The notes beneath the pieces were generated by a model. The model saw only the letters and a program-made list of their open reading frames with translations, was not told where the DNA came from and did no database searches. A DNA stretch of 64,000 nucleotides, taken from assembly GCF_025602895.1 (NCBI RefSeq), contig NW_026516220.1, forward strand, positions 775,291 to 839,290. The letters are read 5' to 3'. Shown one piece after another: positions 24,514 to 36,712 of this stretch. The first letter of the stretch is position 1. The number at the start of each line of letters is the position of its first letter. The stretch is from Polychytrium aggregatum (Eukaryota > Chytridiomycota > Chytridiomycetes > Polychytriales). The translations under genes and the position numbers were made by a program.

Positions 24514-25726
24514 AGCTGCGACAAACCCCGCGGAACAGCAAATGTATCGATGAAGCGACAAGGGTCGAGGAGTGCTGCGTGTTATCCAATCTGTCCATGG
24601 CACCCATCACATTCCAATGGATCCGAATACATCTGAATACATCTGAATACATCTGAATACATCTGAATACATCTGAGTACATCTGAATATATCCAGCATA
24701 TCCCAGTGTGAATGACTGCGCTGTCCCACAACAATCCAGGACAACTTTTTACCCTGTTGGCGTGAGGGTGCATTGCTGCTGATCAAGTCTTTCAATCTTC
24801 CGAGTCCGGTCTGTATCGATAGCTCAATCGCGCCGGCTTCTCCGGTTGGCCCCCTTCCCACCCGGCATGCGCCAACGACTTTGCCATCCTGGATTGATCC
24901 ATTGATTGCTTCAAGGCATCCGCCTAGCTTTGCCTCGTGCAACCCGTCCACCGCCGTCTCAGTCGTCGCCGTGGCTGCCTCTCATTCGCCCATTCACCCA
25001 ACAACTCCAGGGCCGTTGTGCGATGGACCAACGCCCTGTGATCGGCTCGGTTGGTTTTTGTTTGTGGCGGCGCTGGGGCTGAGCGGCCCACTTACTGGAT
25101 GCTTGCTTTGGCTGCTTGCTTTGGATGCATCGTCCGTTGGGTGGCCGGGCTATCTGTCCCCCCCCCCGCTTTGCCATTTTTCCGAGCTGCTCCTATGGTT
25201 TCGTTTCGACTTGGGCGGCGGCTCGGTTCCGGCATGCCCACACAACGACACCTCCAACAGCGCTCCATCGCAACATCCACGCGATTCCCCCGAGGTGATG
25301 TTTGCGCATGGCCTCCTTGCGGCAGAGCTTTTCCGTCAACCCATCCATCAATCCGTCAACCCATCCATCAATCTACCGATTCGCACCAGACAGCACCGCC
25401 CCCAGCAGAATCAGTCTGTGTCCGCCCGGCACCGGCTCCCGCCATCGCTTTCGCTGCACCCGTTCTTGTTGTCATGAACATGGCGCCACAAGCCGGCCCT
25501 GGAACGGCTATATATGTCCCTCGGCTGTTCCCACCCATTCGCTCTCACCTCCAGCCCAGCTCCGCGACAGCAGCCCGACGGCCATCTTGGCAGCGAGTTC
25601 GTCTTCTTACTCTTTCACCTCATCCATCGTGCTCGTTTTGTCGGACCTTTCCCTGTCCGCTTGATCCCGGCCCATCTCGAGTCCACTGCCTCTACTTCCT
25701 CTACTGCCTCTACTGCCTCTACTGCA
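24514..25726. other. Intergenic, upstream region of the MFS transporter gene
   Basis: No gene supported. It contains the 10-bp minisatellite described separately, a 20-bp direct duplication at 25332-25371 (CCGTCAACCCATCCATCAAT twice), a TATATAT stretch near 25510 about 215 bp before the transporter ATG, and a CTCTACTGC repeat ending just before that ATG. Confidence 0.4.
24621..24690. repeat. 10-bp minisatellite (ATCTGAATAC), 7 copies
   Basis: Seven head-to-tail units with three single-base variants lie about 100 bp after the Sel1 gene stop codon. Confidence 0.95.
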
Positions 25727-28165
25727 ATGGAAGCCGCGACTCCAGCCCACCCCGACAAGCTCGTTCACTCCGAGTCGGCCGACACCACTGTCGAGCTCGA
25801 CAACCAGAACGACTATATCGACCGGGACGAGGATATTTCCAGCTACTCCTTGGAGGAGCGCCATCTCTTTCTGAAGCTGACCCGATATCTTGTCCCGTGG
25901 ATGTTCGTCATGTACTTTTTCTGCTACATTGATCGCGCAAATCTGTGTAAGTGCTGCTGGTTCTCGCGGCAGGACGATTGGTGGATGGGAGGATTAGCTT
26001 TGCTTGATCGCTGTCGTTGCCAGAAGCGGATCGCGCAGCTTTCGGCAGCGATCAAATCCGCTGCTTGCTGGCGGATCGTGCTCTGATCATGGTCTCCCCA
26101 TCTCCTCCTCGGCATAGCGAGCGCGCTGGTAATGAACAAGGAGACCGGTCACTCCCTCAAACAGATGGTCCTCTCCGACCAGGATGTCTCGATCGGTCTC
26201 GGACTCTTTTACCTGGGTATGTTATCCCGCATCTGTGAGCATGGGGGCATATGGTCTGAGGAAACAGGCCGGGTGCTGTCATGATGACGGCGGCCGAGGT
26301 TTCGATTGGCATACCGGCTGTCCGAAGCCGCTGGCGGGTGCTGGGGTGATCTTTCTCTGTGGCTCACTCTCCCACCGCACATCCAACCAACCGCACATCC
26401 AACCGCACACAGGCTACGTCATCTTTGAGATCCCCTCGAACTGGGTCCTCACCAAGGTCCGCCCCAGTCTCTGGTTCGCGCGGATCATGGTCAGCTGGGG
26501 CATTGTCCTTGGCTGCTTTGCCCTGATCTCCAAGAGTTGGCACTTTTTCCTCCTGCGGTTTCTGCTTGGGGCCACTGAAGCTGGGTAGGTGTACCTGCAG
26601 CGACGCAATGCGATGGCCGCCAATGCCTCTGCTGCATCGTGGCGACTGCATCCGAGTCTAACTGCTGGCCCTCGCAGTCTCTTCCCTGGCATGTCATACT
26701 ACATGACCCTCTGGTTCAAGCGGCGCGAGACGTCCACCGCCTATTCGGGCTGGTACATTGGCCTCCCGCTCGCCGGAATGGTCTCGGGCATCCTGGGCGC
26801 CGTGATCGGCAATATGGATGGGATCGGCAATCTGCGCGGATGGCAGTGGAACTTTCTTCTGCCGGCTATCCCGACCATTCTCATCGGCATTGCTGCGTAC
26901 TTTATCTTGGTGAGTTTTCGCAGTCGCTAGCTTGTTGCGATATATCGAGCGAGCAGCCTAGACTTGATAGGTGGCCTGTTCGTTATCAAGCACATCGACT
27001 ACTGTCTTTGGTTTGGCATTCACTGGCGGGTGGGTGCTGTTTGACGGCAGCCTCGGAGAAGGTCGCATGGACCGCTCGGAACGATGCAGACCCACACTCG
27101 GATCTTGTTTGGCTGACGCTTCGCTCTCGTTTACCAGCCCGACGAGCCCAGTCCAACATCAAGCAGCCTGCGCTACCGATTTTTGTCGACGGAGGAGCAC
27201 AAGATGGCCGAGTCCCGGATGGCTACCCGCAAGGCCCAGCTGCTGTCGGCGACCCACAATGCGCACAGTCTCAGGACGCTGTGGAGATCGATCTCGGATT
27301 GGAAGGTGAGCCCTCAGCTCGATTCCTGACAGATCTGTTGCCAGTCTCGCCGGGCCAGCATGGCAAGGAACATGATTGTCTGATATGTCGATGGTGGTTC
27401 ACTCGGCAGGTGATTTTCTTTGCGATTGTCTATCTCCCTGGGCTCGTCGCATCGACAAGCCTGGCGTACTACCTGCCTCTGTTTGTCAGCGGCCTCGGCT
27501 TCAGCTCTGTGTTAAGCCAGATCATGGCAGCGGCCGGCTGGATCTACGCTGCCATCCACATGGTCATCGCCGGTCGCATATCCGACAAGTTTGGTAGCCG
27601 CAGTCTACCCCTGGTCGTGAACATGATCCTGGCCAGCATTGGCTTTCTCGGAATGGGGCTTGGCGGCAATCTGTGGGTTCTGCGCTATGTGGCAGCATTC
27701 CTGGCCCTTGGCGGCACCAAGAGCGTCACGGCGATCTGCATGCCGGTAAGCACCGACATCTTGATGTGCACGTCAAAAGGCCGATGGCCGCTGTCTTGAG
27801 AGACGTTGCAAACCTGCTCTCAGCAGGTTCCGACCGAGTGGCCTCGACTGACTCTCTCCATGTTCCTCCCATGTTCTCTCGCGACTCAGTGGACAAGCAA
27901 CAATTTTGTCGCCCAGTTCGCTCCCGGTGCGATCGCAGCAGTCACCACGCTGGGCAACATCGGCAACATCGTGACGAGCTTTACGATCTTTTCGGCCTGG
28001 GCAGCCGATGCACAGAGGAACTATGAGTATTCGTGTGTGGTCGTCGCAGGGCTGATGTGGCTCTCTATCCTATCGACGGTATTCTTGCGTGTGTTCTTTA
28101 TCCGCGAGAACGGCAAGCCCAAGGGAGCCAAGACAGCCGAAGCGGTCGAGCGATACATTATATGA
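25727..28165 (+). CDS. MFS transporter, anion:cation symporter (allantoate permease/Dal5) family, 7 exons
   Basis: Exons 25727-25946, 26118-26216, 26413-26584, 26678-26909, 27138-27305, 27419-27745 and 27890-28165 give 497 aa, normal for 12-TM ACS transporters. After an acidic cytosolic N-terminus, TM1 reads YLVPWMFVMYFFCYIDRANL. Hallmarks are FEIPSNWVLTKVRPSLW, the RFLLGATEAG motif, LFPGMSYYMTLWFKRRE (the family's FPGM-YY-WF pattern), and in the second half WTSNNFVAQFAPGAIAAV and NIGNIVTSF. Members import small organic anions such as allantoate, nicotinate, pantothenate or dipeptides; the substrate cannot be read here. It lies 1.8 kb upstream of the Pls-type synthetase on the same strand, so a role in uptake or export for that pathway is possible but only inferred. 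Confidence 0.9.
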
Positions 28166-29540
28166 TTTGAATCAGAGCAGCGCAAGGGAGGGATCAGAGC
28201 CCAGAATGAGTCAGCGAGAGTTGCTTGGCAATAGTGCCGCCCATGGATGTAATGGATATGGATTGGAAGCATAATACAGCTTGTTGTGCACAAGCCCGTG
28301 TGCCCAAGATGTGGTCCTCCTAAGGTGGTCCTCCTGATCCCGTCTTGCTAATGCCGTCCTCAAGACGCAGTCTCCACGATGGCATCTCCAGAGACACCGC
28401 TATCACGGCTCCAACACAAGCGATCTGTTCAGGATCCGGGGAAAGGTCCTCTTGTCGATCCAGTCGCCGGCCAGGACTCGTTCCAAGGAGGATCTGTCTG
28501 CTCTTTCAGCGTTGCGGCGGACAACCAGCACTGAGCAGCGGACAGGCCGAGCGGCGTGCCGGAGCATCGAGCTGCGATGGCAGGATCCAAGCTGGGCCCT
28601 TGTCTGGCGATAATCGCCGCCGTTGCTGAGCGGGCGGCGCTGGACGGAGGGAAGAGCAGAGGAAAAAGCCAAGGGTGCGGAGACAGCCCAGTTCTGGTGT
28701 GCGTTGTTGCCGCGGAAGAGAGTAAGCTTATCCACGACCTCAGCCCGAATCTGCCGCCCAAGAGGCGGTTCGCAAGACACCTCCGAAACCGCCGCTCCAT
28801 ATCTCCGCCGTTGATGCCGCCGTTGATGCCGCCGCTGATGCCGCTGCCGCTTGGATAATACCGCCAAATCGACTCCAATACGACTGTCAGGCTTCTTTAA
28901 TGAAGCGATGCCACGGCAGTTATAAGTTATGTTATCGTTATTCCGTAGCGACTAAATGCCTCTTATTCAGCCCTCACAGCTCTCGCTGCTCGGATCCCCC
29001 GTCTCCGATACCACCGCAGCGCACATCTTGTCTCTTGCCTTGCTCCGACCCACTGACTGGTTGGTCAGCTGGGAGTGCTGGGACATCCCCAATGCTGTCC
29101 CTTGCGTGCTTGGTCCTCCTGCGTGCGTGCTCTTCCGGGTGCCCTGGGCACGATCGCGCGGCGCAAACGGACAGCTTGCCGTGCCGCTCAGACGAGCGCA
29201 GAGGAATGCACCATTGGAATGGAAACGAAGGCGACCGCAGACGGTGTCTGTCCCATGCCGGCCGCTGGCGACGCTGGTCCGACTGGCCGCGCTGGCAAAC
29301 CCGCTGGTTGGCCTCGCTGGTTGGCCAGCAATGCTCCGTCACCCCGAGCCGCAAGCCCGATGCCTGCCCAGGCCAAGAGCCCCCGGCCAGCGCCCGCGGC
29401 TGGCGGCCCGGGGTCCGATCTCGAGCGGCAGCGGCCGTGGTCGGATCATTCCACAACCGCACGGCACAAAGGGAAATACATTGACAGCTGCAACGGCCGC
29501 CGCGCTGACAGTGGTTTGTGCCACCATCATGGCCATCCCG

Positions 29541-29610
29541 CTGTGATCTGCTGTGCACTGCTGTGATATGCTGTGCACTGCTGTGATCTGCTGTGATCTG
29601 CTGTGCGGTG
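29541..29610. repeat. 10-bp tandem array (CTGTGATCTG/CTGTGCACTG), 7 units
   Basis: Seven adjacent units alternate between two variants, about 130 bp upstream of the TATA box of the Pls-type gene. A promoter-proximal array of this kind could affect expression, but nothing in the sequence proves it. Confidence 0.9.
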
Positions 29611-29737
29611 CGGGCGCTGCTGTGCCATGGGCACACTCCGCTGTTCGTTCCGTCCGTGTCGACGCTCTCCCGGTTGTCCCGCCGCTCCGACGTCCACCAC
29701 CCTCGCTCCTGCCCACCAACGGCCTCCTCCTCGAGCT

Positions 29738-29745
29738 ATAAATCG
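29738..29745 (+). promoter_or_regulatory. TATA box of the Pls-type synthetase gene
   Basis: TATAAATC lies 191 bp upstream of the ATG at 29929, with a pyrimidine-rich stretch between them. Position and match are good; function is inferred. Confidence 0.55.
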
Positions 29746-29928
29746 GTTCCTCCCCGAAGACCACCATGTCATCCCGTCCCTCGCCGAAGCTGCCAGTCTC
29801 CAGCAGCATTGCCATTTTCCCGTCCACGCTCTGGCTTCCGGCATCCCCTCGCTTCTTTACACCCCCATCGACGTTCCCACGGCTCTGTCCCCGTCGACCC
29901 TTGCTCCACCCTTCCCTCACTAGAGAGA

Positions 29929-32900
29929 ATGCTCTCAAAAAAGACCCTCGAGGCCGTCTCGGCCGTCACCGAGGACCTCAAGCGCCACGACTATGCCGCC
30001 TTCATCACCGTCGGCTTTGTCGCCGTCCTGGCCCGGTACTCCGACTCCATCGAGAACTACGACCTGCACTTCAGAATCGACAGCCGCCTCGCGAGCGCGC
30101 CCGTTGGCTCCAAGTGCACCGTCAATGTCACTCAGTCCTTCAGTCATATCCACCGCATGATTCTCGGCGTCCTGTTCACCAGCCATCCCTTGGACGAGAA
30201 TGAAAGCTGCAAGATCACCGTCGCCTGGTCCGAGACCGGCGACTTCCAGTCCAGGTTTGTGTCGCTCACCTTCTCCTCTGGAGACTTTGGATCAGGTATG
30301 TGGCCGTATTTATAACAGGCTTGTCGCTGGTGCCTTCCCACTATCTACCATCAATCCCACGCCACTGCTTGCCCCCCGTTACCACCGCCTACCACGACTA
30401 TCCGTCCCACACATCCTCCGGGCTGTACAACGCCACAAATGCATTCCTGACGCACTCGTCGCCCTTGTCTGTCGCCTCATGTCGAATCTGCATCTCCTTC
30501 ATCGACTGACCGGCTGCACTATCATCCTCTGTTCCTTCCAGGTTCCTCCGACTTTGTCGAGGAGATGATTGGTCTCGACTGTCAAATGGCTGGCTTTGCC
30601 GGCCTCTCCCCCGCCGAGATGGCGCTGGTCAACATCGAGGGCTCCGTCACGGCCTTCCTCGAGTCGCTGGCACAGCACCCCAACTTCCGCAAGATGCCCC
30701 TCGACAGCTTCAACGTCATCTGCCCCGAGGACTACCAGCGTCTGCTCGTTCTCAGCAACGCCAACAACCTCTCTCCTCAGCCGCCTCGCAAGAGCGACCA
30801 GTACCTGGCCAACATCTTTGTCCGCACCGTCCAGAAGCACCCGCGCATGCTGGCCCTGATCCACGAGACAAAGTCCATCACCTACGAGAAACTCTTCCAT
30901 CTGTCCAAGCTGATCGCCCAGCATCTCATCGAAAAGTGCGGCGTTCAGGCCAACGACCGCGTCGCCCTGATGTTCCCAAAGTCCATCGAGGGCTTTGCCA
31001 TCATGCTCGGTGTGATCCTCGCCGGCGCTGCCTATGTCCCCATCGACAACGAAAAGACCCCGCCCGAGCGTGCCGCCTACATCATCATGGACTCGGCCTC
31101 CAAGGTCTCTGTCATCGTCGACGACGCCCTCTGCGACAAGGTCTCGGCCGAACTCGACAAGCTCGGCGTCTCCGGCAGCACCATCCTCCTGACCGTGCCG
31201 GTTCTGTACTCTGCCGCCCGCGATCTCTTCATCTCCTCTGGCTCACAGAGCATCTCCATCACCATCGACGACCTCCCTGTCGACCGCAAGCCCTCCGATG
31301 GTGCCTACATCATCTACACCAGTGGAACGACGGGCAAGCCCAAGGGCGTGCTCATCAGCCAGGGCGCCATCGCCAACCTGGTGGTGGTCGAGCGCGATCT
31401 CTTCCAGCTGTCGCCCGGCGATCGTGTCTTCCAGAACTTTTCCCACAGCTTTGACTTTTCGATCGAGGAGATCTGGATGGCGTACTCGACAGGCGCCTCG
31501 CTGGTCATCCCGACCAAGGACATGATCTACGCCGGCCCCGATCTGCCCAAGCACATCCAAAAGTACAGCGTCACCGTGTTCTGCTGCGTCCCGAGCCAAC
31601 TCGGCATCCTCGTCGGCGAGATGCCCTCGGTCAAGATGATTGTGCTGGGCGGCGAGGCTGCCCAAGAAAATATTGTGCAGCGCTACCGAATGAGGGGCCG
31701 CAAGATCTTCAACACCTGTAAGTGCTGTTGTTGTGTGGAGTGGTGTGTGGAATGGTGCGGTGAACCTGGGGGCAACCAGAGTCCCGGTGAGACAGACGAT
31801 GCTCGATCTTCCACACATTCATCACATACTCATCACACACTCATCACACACTCATCACACACTCACCACACTTATCCCACTTGCGCTGCCCCAGACGGCC
31901 CCACCGAGACCACCTGCAGCTCCACCTACCTCGACATCTCCGAGCCTGTTGAGAAGATGACCATCGGCCGGCCCTTCATCAACTACACGTCGTACGTCGT
32001 CGACTCCAAGAACCGCCTGGTTCCCATCGGCGCCATGGGCGAGCTCGTCATCGGAGGCAAGAGTGTCGCCGAGGGCTACATCAACAGGTGCGTCCGACTA
32101 CTCGCCCCACGAACTGCTCTCGATTCTGCCCCTCGGCTCGCTGCTGCTTCCGTGGCGCTGACGCTGCATTCTCTCCCCATACAGAGACGACCTCACTGCC
32201 GAAAAGTTCATCCACAACCCCTTCGATCCCAGCGGACGCATGTACAAGACCAGCGATCTCGTCAGGTATGCTGTCGGTCTCGATCGTGTGCACCATCATT
32301 GCTCCAGCAAATGTGCCTGTCCCACTTGGCCCTGTCGAGGGTGGTACGCCTTGGCCATGACCGACACATCGCTATGAGCTCCGTGTCTCATCGACATGCC
32401 ATGATGTGTGCTCTGGTCCACAGATACACTCCCGAGGGCAACATCGAGTACTTTGGCCGCATCGACTGCCAGGTCAAGATCCGCGGCTTCCGCGTCGAGG
32501 TGAGCATCGCACGCTGTCCTGTCCATCCTGCCCGCACTGCTCGTCGATGATCGTCGATGATCGAGCCATGCCCATGCCGCGGTTGGCATGTCGATCCATC
32601 AACTTTGCATCACGGCACCGCACTCTGCGATTTCATCTTACTGACCCACTCTGGGGTTTCTCTCCCCTCGCTCCCCCCAGCTCGGTGAGATCGAGTCCAA
32701 TCTCTCGGATTGTGACGGAATCCAGAGCGCCATCGCTCACGTCTGGACCGCCCCGAACCCAGACACCGGCAGCACCGAGCAGACCCTCGTTGCCTATCTG
32801 GTGCTCGAGACCTGGTGCCACGAGATCGACGACCGCAAGATCCGCGAGAAGCTCCGTGCCACTCTGCCGCCGTACATGATCCCCTCGGTCTTCCAGCGCA

Positions 32901-33014
32901 TGCTCCCAGAGGACGTGCCGCGCCTGACCAGCGGCAAGATTGACCGCAAGAAGCTGCCTCCCATCATTGCTCCCGTGAGCACCGATAGAGGCATTGGTTC
33001 CGGCTCTGGCGCTG

Positions 33015-33045
<31 letters not shown>

Positions 33046-36000
33046 CTCCAGCCCGACCGCCGCTTCTGGCTCCGAGAAGCCTCGCCCCAAAAAGTCAGTC
33101 GATGGCCCAGAGCCCATGAATGGCTCGATGGAGGATGTCATCACTGCCGTCTGGAAGGACCTGCTGGGCAGCGATCGTATCGCCAAGACCGACAACTTTT
33201 TCCACGACCTTGGCGGACGTAAGTGCCCCACTCGGCTCGCTGTGACCGCCTTGCAATCATGTATGAGCGACGAGCAGAGTCTAATCATGGATCTCGTTCT
33301 ACTCCCCAGACTCGTTCCTTGCGGCCAAGACCATCGGTGCCCTGCGCAAGCATCCTCGACTGGCCGGACTCAGCGTCCGCGACCTCTACGAGAACCCCAC
33401 CATCGCCCAACTCGCCACTCTGGCCGCCCCCGCCCAGGCCGAGAACCGCACCGAGGAGCGCAAGAGCAGGCGCTTCAGCAGCATCAAGCGCACCGCCAAG
33501 GTCCACCGCCCTTCGCTTCCGGCCAAGGCATTCTGCGGCCTGATTCAAGCGTCGTTCTTGTATCTCTCGACCTTCTTCGGTGGCCTTCCTCTCTACCTGG
33601 GCATGTTCTATCTCTACAACTTCCAAACTACTATGGAGCTCTGGACTTGGCACTATGTGCTGATCACAGCCATTCTCTTCCTCCTCGTCACCTCGGTGGG
33701 TCGCATCTTTGCGATCATGTTTGTGGTTGTCCTCAAATGGCTCCTCCTCGGCCAGATGCGCGAGCGTTCCGTCCCCGTATACTCCTTCTTCTATCTCCGA
33801 TGGTGGATCGTCAAGACACTTTCTGGTAGCCTTGGTCTGACGGATCTTCAAGGCTCGTTCCTGCTCCCGTTCATCCTTCGTCTGCTGGGATGCAAGATTG
33901 GCCGTGACTGCAACATCTTCAGCATTAGCGTTGATGGATTTGATCTGATCGAGATTGGCCACGGATCCACCATCGGCAACAATGCCACGATCATCGCTTA
34001 CGAGTTTGCCAACGGATACGTGCACTTTAAGAAAATCAAGATTGGTGAGTGTCGCTGATGGAGGTTGTCAGTAGTGTGGTTGTTCTTGCCGTTGTTGGAT
34101 CTTTCAGCCGCACTCGGCCTGGGCGATGAAAGTGGTCTGCCAATGAGTCTGTGTTGGAGTCATCCCCGCATACGACCCAAACTATCACACTGACATCACT
34201 GCTCTCCCGTCTCAGGCGAAAACTGTGTCGTCGGAGCCAGCTCCGTTGTCGAGGCCGGCGGAATCATGAACGACGGCTCCGAGCTCATGGATTCGTCGCT
34301 CCTGTCGTGCAATGACGTTCTCGAGGCCAACCACTACTGGGGCGGCTGCCCCGGCCGCGACCGCGGCAAGAAGCAGCCCTCCGCCAAAGCCCGCTCGCTC
34401 TCCGACGGCAACTTCATCTATGTCTTCACCTACTCGATCTTGATGATCCTCGCGTGGTTTATGGCCCAGGTTTTCAAGGGCCTCACCTTCTACCCCGGCT
34501 TTACTCTGTACCTGTACGCCAGCTCGGTGTTTGGAACCAAGAACCTGATCTGGGCCTTTGCCCCTGCTGCGGCTCTGGTGTAAGTCGACAACGGCGATGC
34601 AGGTTTCTACTTTGGTCTGCAGCTGGTGTGAACCAGCGGCTGGCCCAGCATGCCACGTACATTCAAGCATGCGTTTCCATCACCGACATTGTCGCTGACT
34701 CTGTTTCCTCTGGACTTCCAGCAACATTCTGTTCTCGCTCTTCCTGGCCATCGTTCTCAAGTGGATCCTCCTCGGAAAGGTCAAGGCCGAGCGTATCCCG
34801 GTGGTGTCGTTCACCTACATCAAATACTATCTCTTTGATGCCTTTGTGAGTAGCTTGCATCGCCGTCGAGGATTCGGACTGCATCAGAAGGCTTGCTGTG
34901 TCCAGTGTCTTGTCTGCGATGCGATGCGATGCGATGCGATTTGCTCACATTCCTCTTGTCGATGGCCACTTTCTTCAAACGTAGTACCATGATATGCTGA
35001 CCTCCTTCAAGACCGTCTTCAACACCCAATATGTGGTTCCCTGGCTCCGCATGATGGGCTGCCGCTTGGGCAAGTTTTCCGAAGTGGCATTCTTCAGCCC
35101 GTTCCCTGGCGAGCTGCTGACGGTACGTTGTCCTTGACATGCAATCTTCTGCCACTCCGAGCCTGTTTGGCCATGCTCAGGACACTCACTGTGCGCTCTG
35201 ATGATTGTAGACCGGACAAGGATCCTTCATTGCCGATGCCGCCGTGATTGCTCCGCCCTACGTCTCGAACGGCTGGTACAGCACCGGACCCGTGCACATT
35301 GGCGACAAGAGCTTCGTTGGCAATGCGGCTGTTGCTCCCGCATACACACACATTGCCAGCGACTCGCTTCTGGGTATGTTTGTGGAAAGAATGGACAGAC
35401 GCATGCTGCACACTCCTGCTCGCTTTCGAGGCAAACGACATGATACTGCGTCGTATGGCTGCGTATCCTCCAGTCCTGCCTCGAAGCCTTCCTCGTGGCT
35501 CGTCGCTCTCGTACGGTGCAGCTCCGTGACTGACATAACCCCACCTGCATTGATCCGTGGCTCCAGGCGTCGCCTCCCTGCCGCCGAGATGCCCTCGTAA
35601 CCCTGAGGCTGGCGGATACTGCATCAATCAAGGCGAGACCTGGCTGGGCAACGAGGCTGTCCGCATCCCCTTCCGCAACAAGGACGGCAACGACCGCTTT
35701 GGCGATTCGTCGACCTACCAACCCTCATTTGCGATGAGACTGCATCGCTACATCTGGGGTGAGTGACAGTCTCAGTGCTGTATGATGATGATGAGTGTGT
35801 GTCGGTCTCGGTGGAGAACGTACTCGAGGCAGTGAGAGTTACTGCTTGCTGACTGGATCCTCCACGTATCCTGCAGAGGCCTTCCGTATCCTCGTTCCCT
35901 CTGCGATCTCGGCCGCCTTTGTTCTCTTCCAGCTTGAGTACTTTGCGCAAGGTTTCCTTGACAACTACCTGGACCATGTCCAGAAGATGGTTTTGTTCCC

Positions 36001-36712
36001 TGCCCTCGTCTGCTTGCTCGGTGTCTTTGAGCTCTTGCTGCTGATCGTGCTCAAGTGGATCTTGATTGGCCGCTACAAGAAGACGGAGCAGCCCATGTAC
36101 TCGACCTTTGTCCGCCGCACCGAGTTCCTCACGGGCATGCAGGAGCAGAATGTTGCGCCCTTCCTCGGGGCACTCATAGGTGAGTGCAGCAGACCGCACG
36201 ACTTGCATGCTTGATGTGCAGGCGGGGTTCAGAGGCAGGCGGGCGATGCGGTGGCCATGGCGCATCTTGGTGGCTTGAACTGCATGGATGTCAATGTCGG
36301 CCTGTTTCATTTGCTGACCTGTTGGTGATATACTCGGTTCCATCACGCAGGCACACCCTTCATGTCGATCGTCTTCCGCATGCTCGGCGCCCGGGTCGGC
36401 AAGAATGTCTTCTGGGCCACCGTTGACTTGACCGAGCACGACCTGCTGACGATTGGCGACAACTGCACCGTCGGCTCCTATGCAGTCTTCCAGACACATC
36501 TGTTCGAGGACCGCGTGATGAAGCTCGGCCCGATCGAGATCGGCAAGAACTGCAACATCCGCACCCGCACGATCGTGCTCTACGACGTGGCCATCGGCAA
36601 CGAAGTCGACGTCAACCCGCTCTCGCTCGTGGTCAAGGGCGAGAGTCTCCCCGACAAGACCACCTGGGAAGGCCTGCCGGTCCGCCACACCGACCGCCGT
36701 CTCCTATGCTAG
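29929..36712 (+). CDS. Pls/PosA-type NRPS: A-T plus three TM-pair/LbH modules (epsilon-poly-amino-acid synthetase-like), 14 exons
   Basis: Exons: 29929-30295, 30542-31717, 31895-32087, 32185-32265, 32424-32499, 32681-33218, 33310-34044, 34216-34579, 34722-34845, 34985-35122, 35211-35373, 35567-35758, 35877-36179, 36351-36712; 4,812 nt, 1,603 aa, all junctions in phase. Residues 1-195 look like the C-terminal lobe of a condensation domain with no HHxxxDG. The A domain (about 200-720) has TSGTTGKPKG, YGPTET and SGKIDRK. A Gly-Ser linker precedes the T domain, whose LGGHSF carries the phosphopantetheine Ser. Six TM helices follow in three pairs, the second of each pair ending VLKW(L/I)L(L/I)G, each pair leading to a soluble hexapeptide-repeat domain (IGHGSTIGNNATI, VHIGDKSFVGNAAV, IEIGKNCNIRTRTI). 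Bacterial Pls and fungal VibA of this design polymerise lysine through epsilon-amide bonds. Product here is inferred, not shown. Confidence 0.92.
32996..33053. repeat. Coding hexanucleotide repeat (GGCTCT)n making a Gly-Ser linker
   Basis: Within exon 6 of the Pls-type gene, GGCTCTGGCTCT-type units encode alternating Gly and Ser between the A domain (ending at SGKIDRKKLPP) and the T domain. Such a repeat can change length by slippage without breaking the frame. Confidence 0.9.

Larger units (their letters stand above)
28166..29928. other. Intergenic between the MFS and Pls-type genes
   Basis: About 1.76 kb without a supported gene. Long overlapping open frames on both strands (notably 28,950-29,640) reflect GC richness and have no domain. 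Contents seen: a trinucleotide-rich stretch near 28812-28855, a 10-bp repeat array (29541-29610) and a TATA box (29738). Confidence 0.45.

Noticed and set aside
28974-29636. Long overlapping open frames on both strands
   Set aside because: Composition is low-complexity Arg/Pro/Ala, frames overlap on both strands, and no domain or splice logic is visible.
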